Notes under the pieces: model-generated
What the model was told of the DNA's origin: nothing
The model's database searches: none
The model's input: only the letters and a program-made list of their open reading frames with translations
Shown: in pieces, positions 23,611 through 33,185 of the stretch
How positions within the stretch are numbered: position 1 is the first letter of the stretch
How the letters are laid out: the number at the start of each line of letters is the position of its first letter
Assembly (NCBI RefSeq): GCF_035917975.1
Contig: NZ_CP109130.1
Location: 4,030,001-4,094,000 of the forward strand
Direction of reading: 5' to 3'
DNA: 64,000 nucleotides
From: Streptosporangium sp. NBC_01756
GTDB taxonomy: Bacteria; Actinomycetota; Actinomycetes; Streptosporangiales; Streptosporangiaceae
Position numbers and translations under genes: made by a program

Positions 23611-24792
23611 TCACAGACGAGGTTGCCGCAGCGAGATCGTCATCGCCTCGACGGCCATCTGCGGGTTGACGTTGGCCGCCAGTCGCTCCCGGCAGTGCAT
23701 GATCGCGTCGATCCTGCGCAGGGTGTCCTCGGGGACGGAGGAACGGGCCAGCTCGTCCAGGTCGGCCCGGCGGTCCTCGTTGGCCAGTTCCACGGGTGCA
23801 CCGAACTGCACGGCCAGCACGTCGCGGTAGAAGGCGACCAGGTCGAGCAGCGCCGCGTCGATGACGTCCCGCTGGGTCCGGGTGGACCGGGACTTCTGCA
23901 GTTTCTCCAGGTCCTTGAGCGCGCCGGCCCCGCCGCGGATCAGGCCTTTGTTCAGTCCCTTCCCCGAGGAACCCTCACCGTAGATCTTGCGGATCTCGGT
24001 GATCTCCCCCTCGTCCAGCGCCGAGGAGAGCGCTTCGGCCTCTTTCTTGGCGGTGTCCACCAACCGCTCCGCCGCCGTGACGCATTCCCCCAGCCCGGTG
24101 AGGGATCGGGGAATGGAGAGCACCGCCTCGCGCCGTGCGCGCATCTCCGGGTCCAGGGCCAGCCGCCGGGCCCGCTCCAGATGGCCCTGGGTGGCCCTGG
24201 CGACGTACTCCGCCATGTCCGGCGGAATGTTGTCGCGGGTCACCAGCGCATGGGCGACCGCCGCCGTGGGCGGGGTGACCAGCGTGACCACCCTGCAGCG
24301 CGACCGGATGGTGATGACAAGATCGGCGGGCGACGGGGTGCAGAGCAGCCAGACCGTCTTCGGCGGCGGCTCCTCGATCGCCTTGAGCAGCGCGTTGGAG
24401 GCACGCTCCGGCATCCGGTCGGCCCCTTCGAAGAGAACGACCCGCCAGCGCCCCAGCGTCGGAGCCCCGGCCGCCCGGAGAATGAGCTGGCGGGTCTCCT
24501 TGATGCCGTAGGAAAGGCCCTCGGTGCGGACGACTTCCAGGTCGGGATGGGAGCCGACGGTCACCTGGTGGCACATGTCGCAGTGGCCGCACCCCCGGTC
24601 GGGGCAGAACAGCGCGGCGGCGAACGCCCGCGCCGCCTCCTCCCGGCCGGAGCCCGGGGGTCCGGTGAACAGCCACGCGTGGGTCATCCCGCCACCGGGC
24701 CCCCCGGCCAGCATCTCGGCGGCCCCGTCGGCGGCGCGGCGGAGCGTTACCGCCGCCCGCTCCTGCCCCACAAGGTCATCGAAGACTCCCAC
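23611..24792 (-). CDS. holB: DNA polymerase III subunit delta'
   Basis: 393 aa. AAA+ clamp-loader subunit: P-loop remnant FTGPPGSGREEAARAF near residue 55, zinc module CPDRGCGHCDMC near 72-80, DEAD-box-like block RVVLFEGADRMPERASNALLKAIEEPP near 125 (here ..EGADRM.., ..LLKAIEEPP..) and sensor SRC motif TIRSRCRVV near 165. Part of the complex loading the beta clamp. 21 bp downstream of the MFS-thymidylate kinase gene, so cotranscribed. Confidence 0.93.
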   Translation of the reverse strand: MGVFDDLVGQERAAVTLRRAADGAAEMLAGGPGGGMTHAWLFTGPPGSGREEAARAFAAALFCPDRGCGHCDMCHQVTVGSHPDLEVVRTEGLSYGIKETRQLILRAAGAPTLGRWRVVLFEGADRMPERASNALLKAIEEPPPKTVWLLCTPSPADLVITIRSRCRVVTLVTPPTAAVAHALVTRDNIPPDMAEYVARATQGHLERARRLALDPEMRARREAVLSIPRSLTGLGECVTAAERLVDTAKKEAEALSSALDEGEITEIRKIYGEGSSGKGLNKGLIRGGAGALKDLEKLQKSRSTRTQRDVIDAALLDLVAFYRDVLAVQFGAPVELANEDRRADLDELARSSVPEDTLRRIDAIMHCRERLAANVNPQMAVEAMTISLRQPRL

Positions 24793-24813
24793 GCGCCCAA
24801 CCTACCGCCGGTG

Positions 24814-26880
24814 TCAGTCGCGGATGACGGGGATCGTGCCGGTGGCGTCCTCCGACTCCCGTGGCACCGGGTCGGGCAGCACCTCGCGGACCCGGTCGTG
24901 GATGAGCAGGGAGATCTGGTCCTGGGCGAGGGTCCCGTCGATGACCAGATAGCGGTCCGGGCTGGCGGCGGCCAGCGCGCGGAACTCCCGGCGCACCCGC
25001 TCGTGGAACTCCAGCGGCTCGGACTCGATCCGGTCGGCGGCCCCGCCCAGCCGGGCCAGGCCGACGGACGGCGGAGTGTCGATGAGCACGGTCAGGTCGG
25101 GGACGAGCCCCCCGGTGGCCCAGGCGTTGACCCTGGCCACGTCGGCCGGGTCCAACGACCGCCCGGCACCCTGGTAGGCCAGCGAGGAGTCCACGTAGCG
25201 GTCACAGATCACCATGGAACCCCGGTAGAGCGACGGGCGGATGACCTTCTCCACATGCTCGGCCCGGTCGGCCGCGTACAGCAGTGCCTCCGAGCGCGCC
25301 GACAGCCCCTGGTGCACGGCGTCCAGGAGGATCGCGCGCAGCCGCATGCCCACCTTGGTCGAGCCGGGCTCCCGGGTCTGCACCACGTCGAAGCCCTGGT
25401 CCCGGAGCCAGATCGCGAGCAGCCTGGACTGGGTGGTCTTACCCGACCCCTCGCCGCCCTCGAACGCGATGAACATCCCGCGCGGCTGTTCGGCGGTCTC
25501 GGGCGCGAACCGCTCACCGCGCACCGCCGCGAACAGGTCGGAGGCGATCGGCACGCCCTTGCGGTCGTCCATGTGCCGCAGGGCGAGGAACCCGACGATG
25601 ATCGCCAGCAGCGCGCCGATCAGCAGCACCAGGTTGGACCCGTCGAACTCGTAGATCCTCTCGTTGCCGATGACGATCTCGTGCCTGCCGAACAGCCCCG
25701 CCAGCGTCGGGGCGACCGCGACGACCAGCAGCAGGACGACCCGGGCGAGGGACTGCAGGAAGGAGAACGTACGGCCGCGCAGGCCGTCCTCCACCTCCAG
25801 GCCGATCATGGTGTAGCCGATGATCCACGCGATCCCGGCGCACGCCCCCAGCACCACGGTGAGCATGACGACGATCACCAGATTGTGGATGATCGCGATC
25901 GCGGCCAGCGCCACCCCGGCCACGATGATCGACAGTCCGAACAGCCGCCGCCGGGACAGCTCGCGCAGCAACCTGGGCCCGAAGAACATGCCGGAGGCCA
26001 TGCCGACGAAGACCGAGCCGAACACCACGCCGTAGGCCGCGTCGCCGCCGCCCAGCACCTCCACGTAGATCTTGGCCACCCCGACCACCGCGCCGCCGGC
26101 GGCGAACGCGCCGAGCATGCCGATGACCAGACCGCGGATCAGCCGGTTGGCGCCGACGAAACGCCAGCCGTCGACGATCTGGCGCAGCACCGACGGGGTG
26201 GAGACCGCGGTGGCCGTCCTGTTGGCGGTGGGGATGTCCCTGAGCGTGAAGATGATGAAGGCCGACACCAGGTAGGCGATGGCGTTGACGAACAGCGCCA
26301 GATAGGTGTCACGGCCGGAGAAGTACGGGACGAACCTGCCCAGGGCGTCGTTGGCGATCGACAGCACCGCGAAGAGCAGCGCGGCGACCGGGGCGGTGCC
26401 GTACGTGACCAGGAGGTTGAGCTGGTTGGCCTCCTCCAGCCGCTCCTTGGGCACCAGATTCGGCACCGTGGCGTCCTTGGCGGGGACCCAGAAGAGATTG
26501 ACGCACTCGACCAGGAACGTGGCGATGAGCACCCACTGGTAGTTGCCGACCAGCGGGATCGACAGGACCAGCGCGAACCGCAGCAGGTCGGAGAAGAACA
26601 TCGTCAGCCTGCGGTCGAACCGGTCGGCGAACGCGCCCGCGAGCGGGCCCAGCAGGATGGCCGGGAGCATCTTCACCACGAAGACACCGCCGATGGCCAG
26701 GCTCTGGACCTTGTAACCGGATCCGCTGGTGAGGTTTCCGGCCAGCGCGGTCAGCGCGATGATGTTCAGCCAGTCTCCGAGGCTGCACACCGACATGGCC
26801 GTCCACAACTTGCGGAACGGGGCATTGGCCAGCACGTTGGAGGGCTTGCGGCGCGCGGTGGGTCGGCCAGGGGTGGTCAT
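24814..26880 (-). CDS. tmk: Thymidylate kinase fused to an N-terminal MFS-type membrane domain
   Basis: 688 aa. Residues ~20-445 form a 12-helix MFS domain similar to antibiotic/macrolide efflux MFS proteins. Residues ~475-688 are a complete dTMP kinase: P-loop FEGGEGSGKTTQ, the DRYVDSSLAYQG motif and the LID region. It phosphorylates dTMP to dTDP; the role of the transporter half is unknown. The fusion is known in actinomycetes (for example a long membrane-kinase protein in Streptomyces), so it is not an assembly error. Lies between topA and holB. Confidence 0.93.
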   Translation of the reverse strand: MTTPGRPTARRKPSNVLANAPFRKLWTAMSVCSLGDWLNIIALTALAGNLTSGSGYKVQSLAIGGVFVVKMLPAILLGPLAGAFADRFDRRLTMFFSDLLRFALVLSIPLVGNYQWVLIATFLVECVNLFWVPAKDATVPNLVPKERLEEANQLNLLVTYGTAPVAALLFAVLSIANDALGRFVPYFSGRDTYLALFVNAIAYLVSAFIIFTLRDIPTANRTATAVSTPSVLRQIVDGWRFVGANRLIRGLVIGMLGAFAAGGAVVGVAKIYVEVLGGGDAAYGVVFGSVFVGMASGMFFGPRLLRELSRRRLFGLSIIVAGVALAAIAIIHNLVIVVMLTVVLGACAGIAWIIGYTMIGLEVEDGLRGRTFSFLQSLARVVLLLVVAVAPTLAGLFGRHEIVIGNERIYEFDGSNLVLLIGALLAIIVGFLALRHMDDRKGVPIASDLFAAVRGERFAPETAEQPRGMFIAFEGGEGSGKTTQSRLLAIWLRDQGFDVVQTREPGSTKVGMRLRAILLDAVHQGLSARSEALLYAADRAEHVEKVIRPSLYRGSMVICDRYVDSSLAYQGAGRSLDPADVARVNAWATGGLVPDLTVLIDTPPSVGLARLGGAADRIESEPLEFHERVRREFRALAAASPDRYLVIDGTLAQDQISLLIHDRVREVLPDPVPRESEDATGTIPVIRD

Positions 26881-27118
26881 GGTGCCAGCGTATCCAGATG
26901 CTCACTCGGCTGGGGAAAGCATGAGCCAGCCGGATATGCCCGGCTGCCCGTCGCATGAGGGTAATACGTCCGGGCCGTCCTCCGCAGCAGGCACTCGCGA
27001 AAAGAATGTCTCAGTGCCGTGCTTCCGAATCTTCCGGCCCCGGCACCCTCTCCCGCGCCGGTCCGCCCGCCGTACCCGGCGCGTTCCGGAGAACGCCCGG
27101 GACGGCGGAGACGTCCGC

Positions 27119-29773
27119 TCAGGCCTTGGCCTTCGCCTTCGCCCGGGTGGGCCGCTTGGGCGCCGGGCCGCGGGAGCGGCGGTCGGCGAGGAGCTCGGCG
27201 GCGCGTTCGGTGGTGATCTGCTCGACCTCGTCGCCCTTGCGCAAGGAGGCGTTGGTCTCGCCGTCGGTCACGTAGGGACCGAAACGGCCCTCCTTCACCA
27301 CGATCGGCTTCTTGGACACCGGGTCCTCACCGAGCTCACGCAGCGGAGGAGCGGCGGCGGCGCGCCTGCCTCGGGCCTTGGGCTGGGCGAACAGCTCCTT
27401 GGCCTGCTCCAGCGTGACCGTGAACAGCTCGTCCTCCGACGACAGCGACCTCGAGTCGGTGCCCTTCTTGATGTAGGGCCCGAACTTGCCGTTCTGGGCC
27501 GTGACCTCCTGGCCTTCGAGCTCCCCGAGCACCCGGGGCAGCGAGAGCAACCGCAGGGCGTCGTCGAGGGTGACGGTGTCCAGGGACATCGTCTTGAGCA
27601 GCGACCCGGTGCGCGGCTTGGGAACGTCGGCCTTCTTGGTCCTCTTCTTGGTCCCCTCCGCCGGAGGAGCCTCCTCGGGGAGGATCTCGGTCACATACGG
27701 GCCGTAACGCCCGTCCTTGGCCACGATCACGTGTCCGGTGACCGGGTCCCTGCCCAGCTCGCGATCGCCCGTCGGACGCGAGAACAGCTCCTCGGCCCTT
27801 TCCGCGGTGAGCTCGTCGGGAGCCAGGTCCTCGGGCACGTTCACCCGGGAGCCCTCACGGTCCAGGTAGGGGCCGTAACGCCCCACCCGGATCATGATGT
27901 CGGTGCCCCGGATCGAGAAGGAGCTGATCTCCTTGGCGTCGATCTCGCCGAGATCGGTCACCATCTCCTTGAGACCTTCGTCACCCTCCTCGCCGAAGTA
28001 GAAGCGGCGCAGCTCGGGCACCCGCTCCGCCCGGTCGTTGGCGATGTCGTCGAGGACCTTCTCCATGTCGGCGGTGAAGTCGTAGTCGACGAGATGACCG
28101 AAGTGCCGCTCCAGCAGGTTGACCACCGCGAACGCCAGGAAGGACGGCACCAGGGCGGTGCCCTTCTTGAACACGTAACCGCGGTCCAGGATCGTCCCGA
28201 TGATCGACGCGTAGGTCGAGGGACGGCCGATCTCCCGGTCCTCCAGCTCCTTGATGAGCGAGGCCTCGGTATAGCGCGCAGGCGGCTTGGTGGCGTGCGA
28301 CAGCGCCTTGAGCTCGGCCGCGGTGAGACGGTCGCCCTCGTCCAGGTTGGGCAGGCGCTTCTCGGAGTCGTCACGGTCGGTGGACGGGTCGTCCGCGCCC
28401 TCGACGTAGGCCTTGAGGAATCCGTGGAAGGTGATGGTCCGGCCGGTGGCCCCGAACTCGACCTGCTCACCGGAGCTGGAGGTGCCGCCCACCTTGACGG
28501 TGACCGATTCGCCGACCGCGTCCTTCATCTGCGAGGCGACGGTCCGCTGCCAGATCAGCTCGTACAGCCGGAACATGTCACCGCTCAGGCCGGTCTCGCC
28601 CGGGGTGCGGAACTCCTCACCCGAAGGACGGATCGCCTCGTGGGCCTCCTGCGCGTTCTTCACCTTGCTGGCGTAGGCGCGCGGCTTGTCCGGCACGTAC
28701 GCCGCGCCGTACAGCTTGATGGCCTGGCTGCGCGCGGCGGCGACGGCGGTCTCCGACAACGTGATGCTGTCGGTCCTCATGTAGGTGATGAAGCCGTTCT
28801 CGTACAGGCGCTGGGCGACCTGCATGGTCGACTTCGCGGAGAAGCCCAGCTTCCGGCTGGCCTCCTGCTGCAGCGTGGTCGTCCGGAACGGCGCGTACGG
28901 CTTGCGGGTGTACGGCTTGCGCTCGACCGAGTTGACCTTGTAGGCGCTGCCGCTCAACCGCCCGGCGAGTGCCCGTGCGGCCGGCTCGTCCAGGTGGACC
29001 ACGTCGGTGCCCTTGAGGGTGCCGTTGCTCGCGAAGTCACGCCCCTGGGCGACGCGCCTGCCGTTCACCGCGGTCAGCGTGGCGGTGAACTCGTGCGGGA
29101 TCTCGTCGCGGCCGGTGTCGAACAGCGCCTGCAGGTCCCAGTAGCTCGCGCTGGTGAACGCCAGGCGCTCGCGCTCGCGCTCCACGACCAGCCGGGTCGC
29201 CACGGACTGCACGCGACCGGCGGACAGGCGCGGCTTGACCTTCTTCCACAGGACCGGGCTGACCTCGTAACCGTAGAGACGGTCGAGGATGCGCCGGGTC
29301 TCCTGGGCGTCGACCAGCCGCAGGTTCAGGGCACGCGGGTTGTCCACCGCGTCCTGGATGGCCCGCGGAGTGATCTCGTGGAACACCATGCGGTGCACCG
29401 GCACCTTGGGGTTGAGCACCTCGCGGAGGTGCCAGGCGATCGCCTCGCCCTCCCGGTCCTCGTCAGTGGCGAGATAGAGCTCGTCAGCATCTTTGAGCAG
29501 CTGCTTAAGCTTGCTGACCTGGGCCTTCTTGTCGTGGTTGACGACATAGAGCGGCTCGAACTCGCTGTCCACGTTGACGCCGAGGCGTGCCCACGACTCC
29601 CCCTTGTACTTCTCAGGGATGTCGTCGGCCTTCTCGGGGAGGTCGCGAATATGCCCGATACTGGACTCCACGACGTAGCCGCGGCCGAGGTACCCAGCGA
29701 TGGTCTTCGCCTTGGAAGGCGACTCGACGATCACCAGGCGGGTTCCGCCGGCGTTGCCGTTCTTGGCTGGCAC
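27119..29773 (-). CDS. topA: DNA topoisomerase I (type IA)
   Basis: 884 aa from GTG 29773, preceded by AGGA at a 7-nt spacing; the frame extends 34 codons further without family sequence. TOPRIM domain: RLVIVESPSKAKTIAGYLG at the N-terminus and TDEDREGEAIAWHL near 115. Catalytic Tyr in ENGFITYMRTDS near 328. The C-terminus has four YGPYV-type repeats and a Lys/Ala-rich tail, the zinc-free actinobacterial form. Relaxes negative supercoils. Essential housekeeping gene. Confidence 0.96.
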   Translation of the reverse strand: MPAKNGNAGGTRLVIVESPSKAKTIAGYLGRGYVVESSIGHIRDLPEKADDIPEKYKGESWARLGVNVDSEFEPLYVVNHDKKAQVSKLKQLLKDADELYLATDEDREGEAIAWHLREVLNPKVPVHRMVFHEITPRAIQDAVDNPRALNLRLVDAQETRRILDRLYGYEVSPVLWKKVKPRLSAGRVQSVATRLVVERERERLAFTSASYWDLQALFDTGRDEIPHEFTATLTAVNGRRVAQGRDFASNGTLKGTDVVHLDEPAARALAGRLSGSAYKVNSVERKPYTRKPYAPFRTTTLQQEASRKLGFSAKSTMQVAQRLYENGFITYMRTDSITLSETAVAAARSQAIKLYGAAYVPDKPRAYASKVKNAQEAHEAIRPSGEEFRTPGETGLSGDMFRLYELIWQRTVASQMKDAVGESVTVKVGGTSSSGEQVEFGATGRTITFHGFLKAYVEGADDPSTDRDDSEKRLPNLDEGDRLTAAELKALSHATKPPARYTEASLIKELEDREIGRPSTYASIIGTILDRGYVFKKGTALVPSFLAFAVVNLLERHFGHLVDYDFTADMEKVLDDIANDRAERVPELRRFYFGEEGDEGLKEMVTDLGEIDAKEISSFSIRGTDIMIRVGRYGPYLDREGSRVNVPEDLAPDELTAERAEELFSRPTGDRELGRDPVTGHVIVAKDGRYGPYVTEILPEEAPPAEGTKKRTKKADVPKPRTGSLLKTMSLDTVTLDDALRLLSLPRVLGELEGQEVTAQNGKFGPYIKKGTDSRSLSSEDELFTVTLEQAKELFAQPKARGRRAAAAPPLRELGEDPVSKKPIVVKEGRFGPYVTDGETNASLRKGDEVEQITTERAAELLADRRSRGPAPKRPTRAKAKAKA

Positions 29774-29930
29774 GCTGCTTCCTACCTCGCTGTTCGCATT
29801 GGTTCCCCGTTTTCTTCCCTCCTGGGTTACCCGATCTGGATCGGGAACACTCCAAGGGAAGTCGCTAGGACGCACAATAAAGCCCTATGAGTGCCGACGT
29901 CCCCCAGCCCACCCTCGGAGACTAATCGCT

Positions 29931-30116
29931 GTGCTCGACTACTCCTACTTGGTTCTCCATCTTCCGCGTGGCATCTCGAGGGACGCCGCTCGGCAGATTC
30001 TGACCGAACACGCAGAATATGGCGACTGGGAACTCGACCGTCTGCGACTGTATCCCGACGGCCGCCGGGACGTCCGACTGCGTCGCAAGATCATACGCGT
30101 GACCAGGACGATGTGA
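29931..30116 (+). CDS. DUF5703 family small protein
   Basis: 61 aa from GTG 29931. Conserved family sequence: LDYSYLVLHLPRGISRDAAR, then ILTEHAEYGDWELDRLRLY and RRKIIRVTR. Soluble, basic, function unknown. Divergent from topA with a shared ~150-bp promoter region; a terminator follows 33 bp after its stop. Typical genomic context in this lineage. Confidence 0.85.
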   Translation: MLDYSYLVLHLPRGISRDAARQILTEHAEYGDWELDRLRLYPDGRRDVRLRRKIIRVTRTM

Positions 30117-30148
30117 CTGCGGGCACTGCCTCCGTGACTCCGGACATG

Positions 30149-30189
30149 GCTTTGCCCGTCCCGGGCCGCGCCCCCGGAACGGGCAAAGC
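30149..30189. terminator. Strong hairpin terminator
   Basis: 11-bp perfect outer arms (30149-30159, 30179-30189) plus an inner CCGGG/CCCGG stem. Separates DUF5703 (plus) from the convergent chaplin-repeat gene (minus). Confidence 0.8.
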
Positions 30190-30327
30190 TACTCGGCCTC
30201 GCGGGGCGAGAGGGCATCACGGCCCGAGGCCGTGGCCATCCCTCGCCACCTGCGAAGCGTCTGCGTGTCTCCGCCTGCCGAACCGGGGAGACATGGCTGG
30301 ATGGTTACTGCTGTCTTACCTCTGCCC

Positions 30328-32226
30328 CTACCGCTTGCCGAAGCGGAGCCGGCGAGTGGCCACGAAGAGCGTCGCGGAGACGGCGGCCATCGCGCCGAGC
30401 AGCAGGGCGGCCAGTGAGCCGGAGTTCATTCCGGTCACTCCGGCGGGCTGAGCGGCACTCATCAGGCCGAGGCCACTCGTGGGGAGCGCGCCGCCGAGCG
30501 GGGTGGAGGAGACCACTCCGGTCACCGGCGCCAACGGCGAACCGGCCTGCTGGACGCCCGACCCGGTGCCGGGCATGACCGGAAGCTCGGGCAGAGCGGC
30601 CATCTCGTGCGTTCCCCCGGCGGCGGGGACGGCTGCGCCCTGCGCCGCCGCGCCCGGCTTGGCACCGCCGAGCGCCGGGACGACGGGGAGCGCCGGCACG
30701 AGGCCGCTGTTCTTGCGGGTGGCCATCCGGGCCCAGTGGCCGGAGCCCCCGCTTCCCGGCTCGCCGACGTGTGAGCCCCCCAGACAACCGGCCGCGGCGT
30801 CACCCAGAACGGCGACGGCGTTGCCGCAGACGTTGATCGGCGCGGTGATCGGCGCGATGATCTGGTTACCGCCCAGGATGCTGCCCCGGCCGGAGGTGGT
30901 GTTGCCACCCGCCCCACCCCGGCCGCCGTTCCGCACCGAGGCACCGCCCTTGCACCCGGCGAAGGCCCCGCCGAGGACCGCGACGGCGTTGCCGCAGACG
31001 TTGATCGGCGCGGTGATCGGCGCGACGATCTGGTTACCGCCCAGAATGCTGTGGTCGCCGTCCGTCCGGTTGCCGCCGGCCCCGCCCCGGCCGCCGCCGG
31101 AGTTGTCGACGATCACGCCGCCCGGGCAACCCGCCAGGGCGTTGCCGACCGCGTTTCCACAGGCGTTGACCGGCGCGGTGATCGGCGCGACGATCTGGTT
31201 GCCACTGCCGGCGCCGAAACGGCCGTCGGTGTCGTTGCCGGTCGAGCCCTTCCAGCCGGGACCGCCATTCCAGCCGGGCCTACCGTTCCAACCAGGGCCG
31301 CCGTTCCAACCAGGGCCGCCGTGACCGCCCTGGCCACCGTGCCCGCCCTTACCGCCAGGACCGCCCTTACCGCCCGGATAGCCGTGTCCACCGTTTCCGC
31401 CGTGTCCACCGGAACCGCCGTGCCCGCCGTGTCCGCAGGGACGGCCGGGATGAACGGGGCAGCCGGGACCTCCCGGCCACCAGTCCGGCCTTCCGCCGTC
31501 GGTCACCTCGGCACCGCCCTTGCAGCCGGAGAAAGCCCCGCCGAGGACCGCGACCGAGTTGCCGCAGACGTTGACCGGCGCGGTGATCGGCGCGACGATC
31601 TGGTTACCGCCCAGGATGCTGCCCCGGCCGGAGGTGGTGTTGCCACCCGCCCCGCCCCGGCCGCCGTTCCGCACCGAGGCACCGCCTTCGCAACCCGCGA
31701 CGGCGTCACCGAGGACCGCGACCGAGTTGCCGCAGGCGTTGACCGGTGCGGTGATCGGCGCGACGATCTGGTTACCGCCCAGAATGCTGCGGTCACCGTC
31801 CGTCCGGTTGCCGCCGGCCCCGCCCCGGCCGGTGTTACTGACGGACGCGCCGCCCTTGCAGCCCGCCTGGGAACTGCCGAACACCGACAGCGCGTTGCCG
31901 CAGGCATTGATCGGCGCGGTGATCGGGGCGTTGACCTGGTTACCGCCCAGGATGCTGCCCCGGCCGGAGGTCTCGTTGGGGATGCCGTCGCCGCCGCCGA
32001 CGTTCTCGACGGACGCGCCACCCTGGGAGGACGCGGCCGACTCACCCGCGACGGCGACGGCGTTTCCGCTGATGTCGATCGGCAGGGTGATCGGAAGGTT
32101 GACCTGGTTGCCGCCGCCGATGGAGCCGTCACCGGAGGTGTCGGCGAGAGCCGTACCGCTGCCGAGAGCCATGACACCCAGCGCGAGCAGGGCCGCGGGA
32201 GCCGTGCCCTTAACCCACGTACGCAT
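30328..32226 (-). CDS. Long surface protein with about seven chaplin domains and a collagen-like insert
   Basis: 632 aa with a signal peptide (residues 1-28). Repeats follow the pattern GNQ-N-PI-PI-CGN-V-G-AGC-GG; the first lacks cysteines and later ones carry the Cys pair of chaplins. Between repeats lie SGRGS/DGDRS spacers, and near residues 265-330 a Gly-His/Pro-Trp-Asn-rich insert (GGHGG, PGWNG units). The C-terminus has a PAGVTG motif like the LAXTG sortase signal of long chaplins, a TM helix and RRLRFGKR. Known family role: amyloid-like surface layer promoting aerial growth and adhesion. AAGGAG precedes the ATG. Confidence 0.9.
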   Translation of the reverse strand: MRTWVKGTAPAALLALGVMALGSGTALADTSGDGSIGGGNQVNLPITLPIDISGNAVAVAGESAASSQGGASVENVGGGDGIPNETSGRGSILGGNQVNAPITAPINACGNALSVFGSSQAGCKGGASVSNTGRGGAGGNRTDGDRSILGGNQIVAPITAPVNACGNSVAVLGDAVAGCEGGASVRNGGRGGAGGNTTSGRGSILGGNQIVAPITAPVNVCGNSVAVLGGAFSGCKGGAEVTDGGRPDWWPGGPGCPVHPGRPCGHGGHGGSGGHGGNGGHGYPGGKGGPGGKGGHGGQGGHGGPGWNGGPGWNGRPGWNGGPGWKGSTGNDTDGRFGAGSGNQIVAPITAPVNACGNAVGNALAGCPGGVIVDNSGGGRGGAGGNRTDGDHSILGGNQIVAPITAPINVCGNAVAVLGGAFAGCKGGASVRNGGRGGAGGNTTSGRGSILGGNQIIAPITAPINVCGNAVAVLGDAAAGCLGGSHVGEPGSGGSGHWARMATRKNSGLVPALPVVPALGGAKPGAAAQGAAVPAAGGTHEMAALPELPVMPGTGSGVQQAGSPLAPVTGVVSSTPLGGALPTSGLGLMSAAQPAGVTGMNSGSLAALLLGAMAAVSATLFVATRRLRFGKR

Positions 32227-32456
32227 AATTGATCTCCTTGCGGTTCTTGGGGGATACCTGACATCTCGTGTTCGGCGCGCGCGGAGCCGCGCGAGGTCCT
32301 GACGGGAGCCCGCACAGCGGAAGCTCCGGCGGCCGTCACGAGGGATGGGAATTACTTACCGTCATGAAGGGAGCGGCTCCCCTGGGGATGGGGGCAGGGC
32401 ACGCTCCGCAACCGGCATGCCCGTCCGAAGCGGCGGGCCCGGCCCATGGGACGGAG

Positions 32457-33074
32457 TCAGTCAGGAGAGAAGGAAGGGTCGTCCGCCGCTGTGCGGACGA
32501 CAGGGGGGAGCACGAACGCGAGCGGAATGCTCTGCGCCGTCAACCGCGGGTCGTAGACAGACCGCGCGACATCTCCCACGCATGGTCCGGAGAAACCGGA
32601 TCCACCGCCACCCTGAGGCACGAATCCATCGGTGCCGGAACTGTGGTCAACGGTGGCGGGAACCGGGGATGTGGGCTTCGACTGGCTGGTGAGCCCGTCT
32701 ACGCCCTTCCCGGCCATGGCTTCGGCGTTTCCTGTCGCCGACAGGCCGCCGCTCTCCGTGGGGAAGACATCGGCCTGGGCGGCCGATCCGAAAGCGGCTG
32801 AGCCGGAGTCGCCGGAGCGGGCCGTTCCTGTCGCCGCGGTGGTGTCCGCGACCGCCGGAGCGGCGTTGAGGAGCCCGAAGACGACGACGAGCAGCCATCC
32901 GGCGGCCAGCAGACCGCCGATCGCGAGGACTCGCCTGACGATCTGCCCGGCACCGGCCGCGAACCGCGCCATCCGGTGCACCATGGGGATCGTGTCGTGG
33001 CCGGAAACAGTCGTGGGCACGCGCCGAGCAGCGGGCGATGACGCCCTCCACTGCTCCTGCGGCATGCGTGCCAC
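32457..33074 (-). CDS. Hypothetical exported or membrane-anchored protein
   Basis: 205 aa. A basic N-terminal stretch and one hydrophobic segment (VLAIGGLLAAGWLLVVVFGLL) near residues 48-70, ending AAPAVADTT like a signal-peptidase site, then a Ser/Gly/Thr-rich low-complexity exterior. No family recognised. Translation could begin at a later in-frame ATG (MVHRMARF). 230 bp upstream of the chaplin gene on the same strand, so possibly a co-regulated surface protein. Confidence 0.6.
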   Translation of the reverse strand: MARMPQEQWRASSPAARRVPTTVSGHDTIPMVHRMARFAAGAGQIVRRVLAIGGLLAAGWLLVVVFGLLNAAPAVADTTAATGTARSGDSGSAAFGSAAQADVFPTESGGLSATGNAEAMAGKGVDGLTSQSKPTSPVPATVDHSSGTDGFVPQGGGGSGFSGPCVGDVARSVYDPRLTAQSIPLAFVLPPVVRTAADDPSFSPD

Positions 33075-33185
33075 GTGACCTCCCCATCGCTCCGGGTGGG
33101 CCTGCTCGGCGCACGGCCCAACCCCTCAACGGAGAGTTACGTTAGCACTACGTACAGCTAGTGCAAGATGTTTCCACCGAATGTC

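Noticed and set aside
23365..29890. Plus-strand frames of more than 1000 codons opposite holB, tmk and topA
   Set aside because: Antisense shadows caused by GC-rich third positions; the minus frames carry unmistakable conserved motifs.
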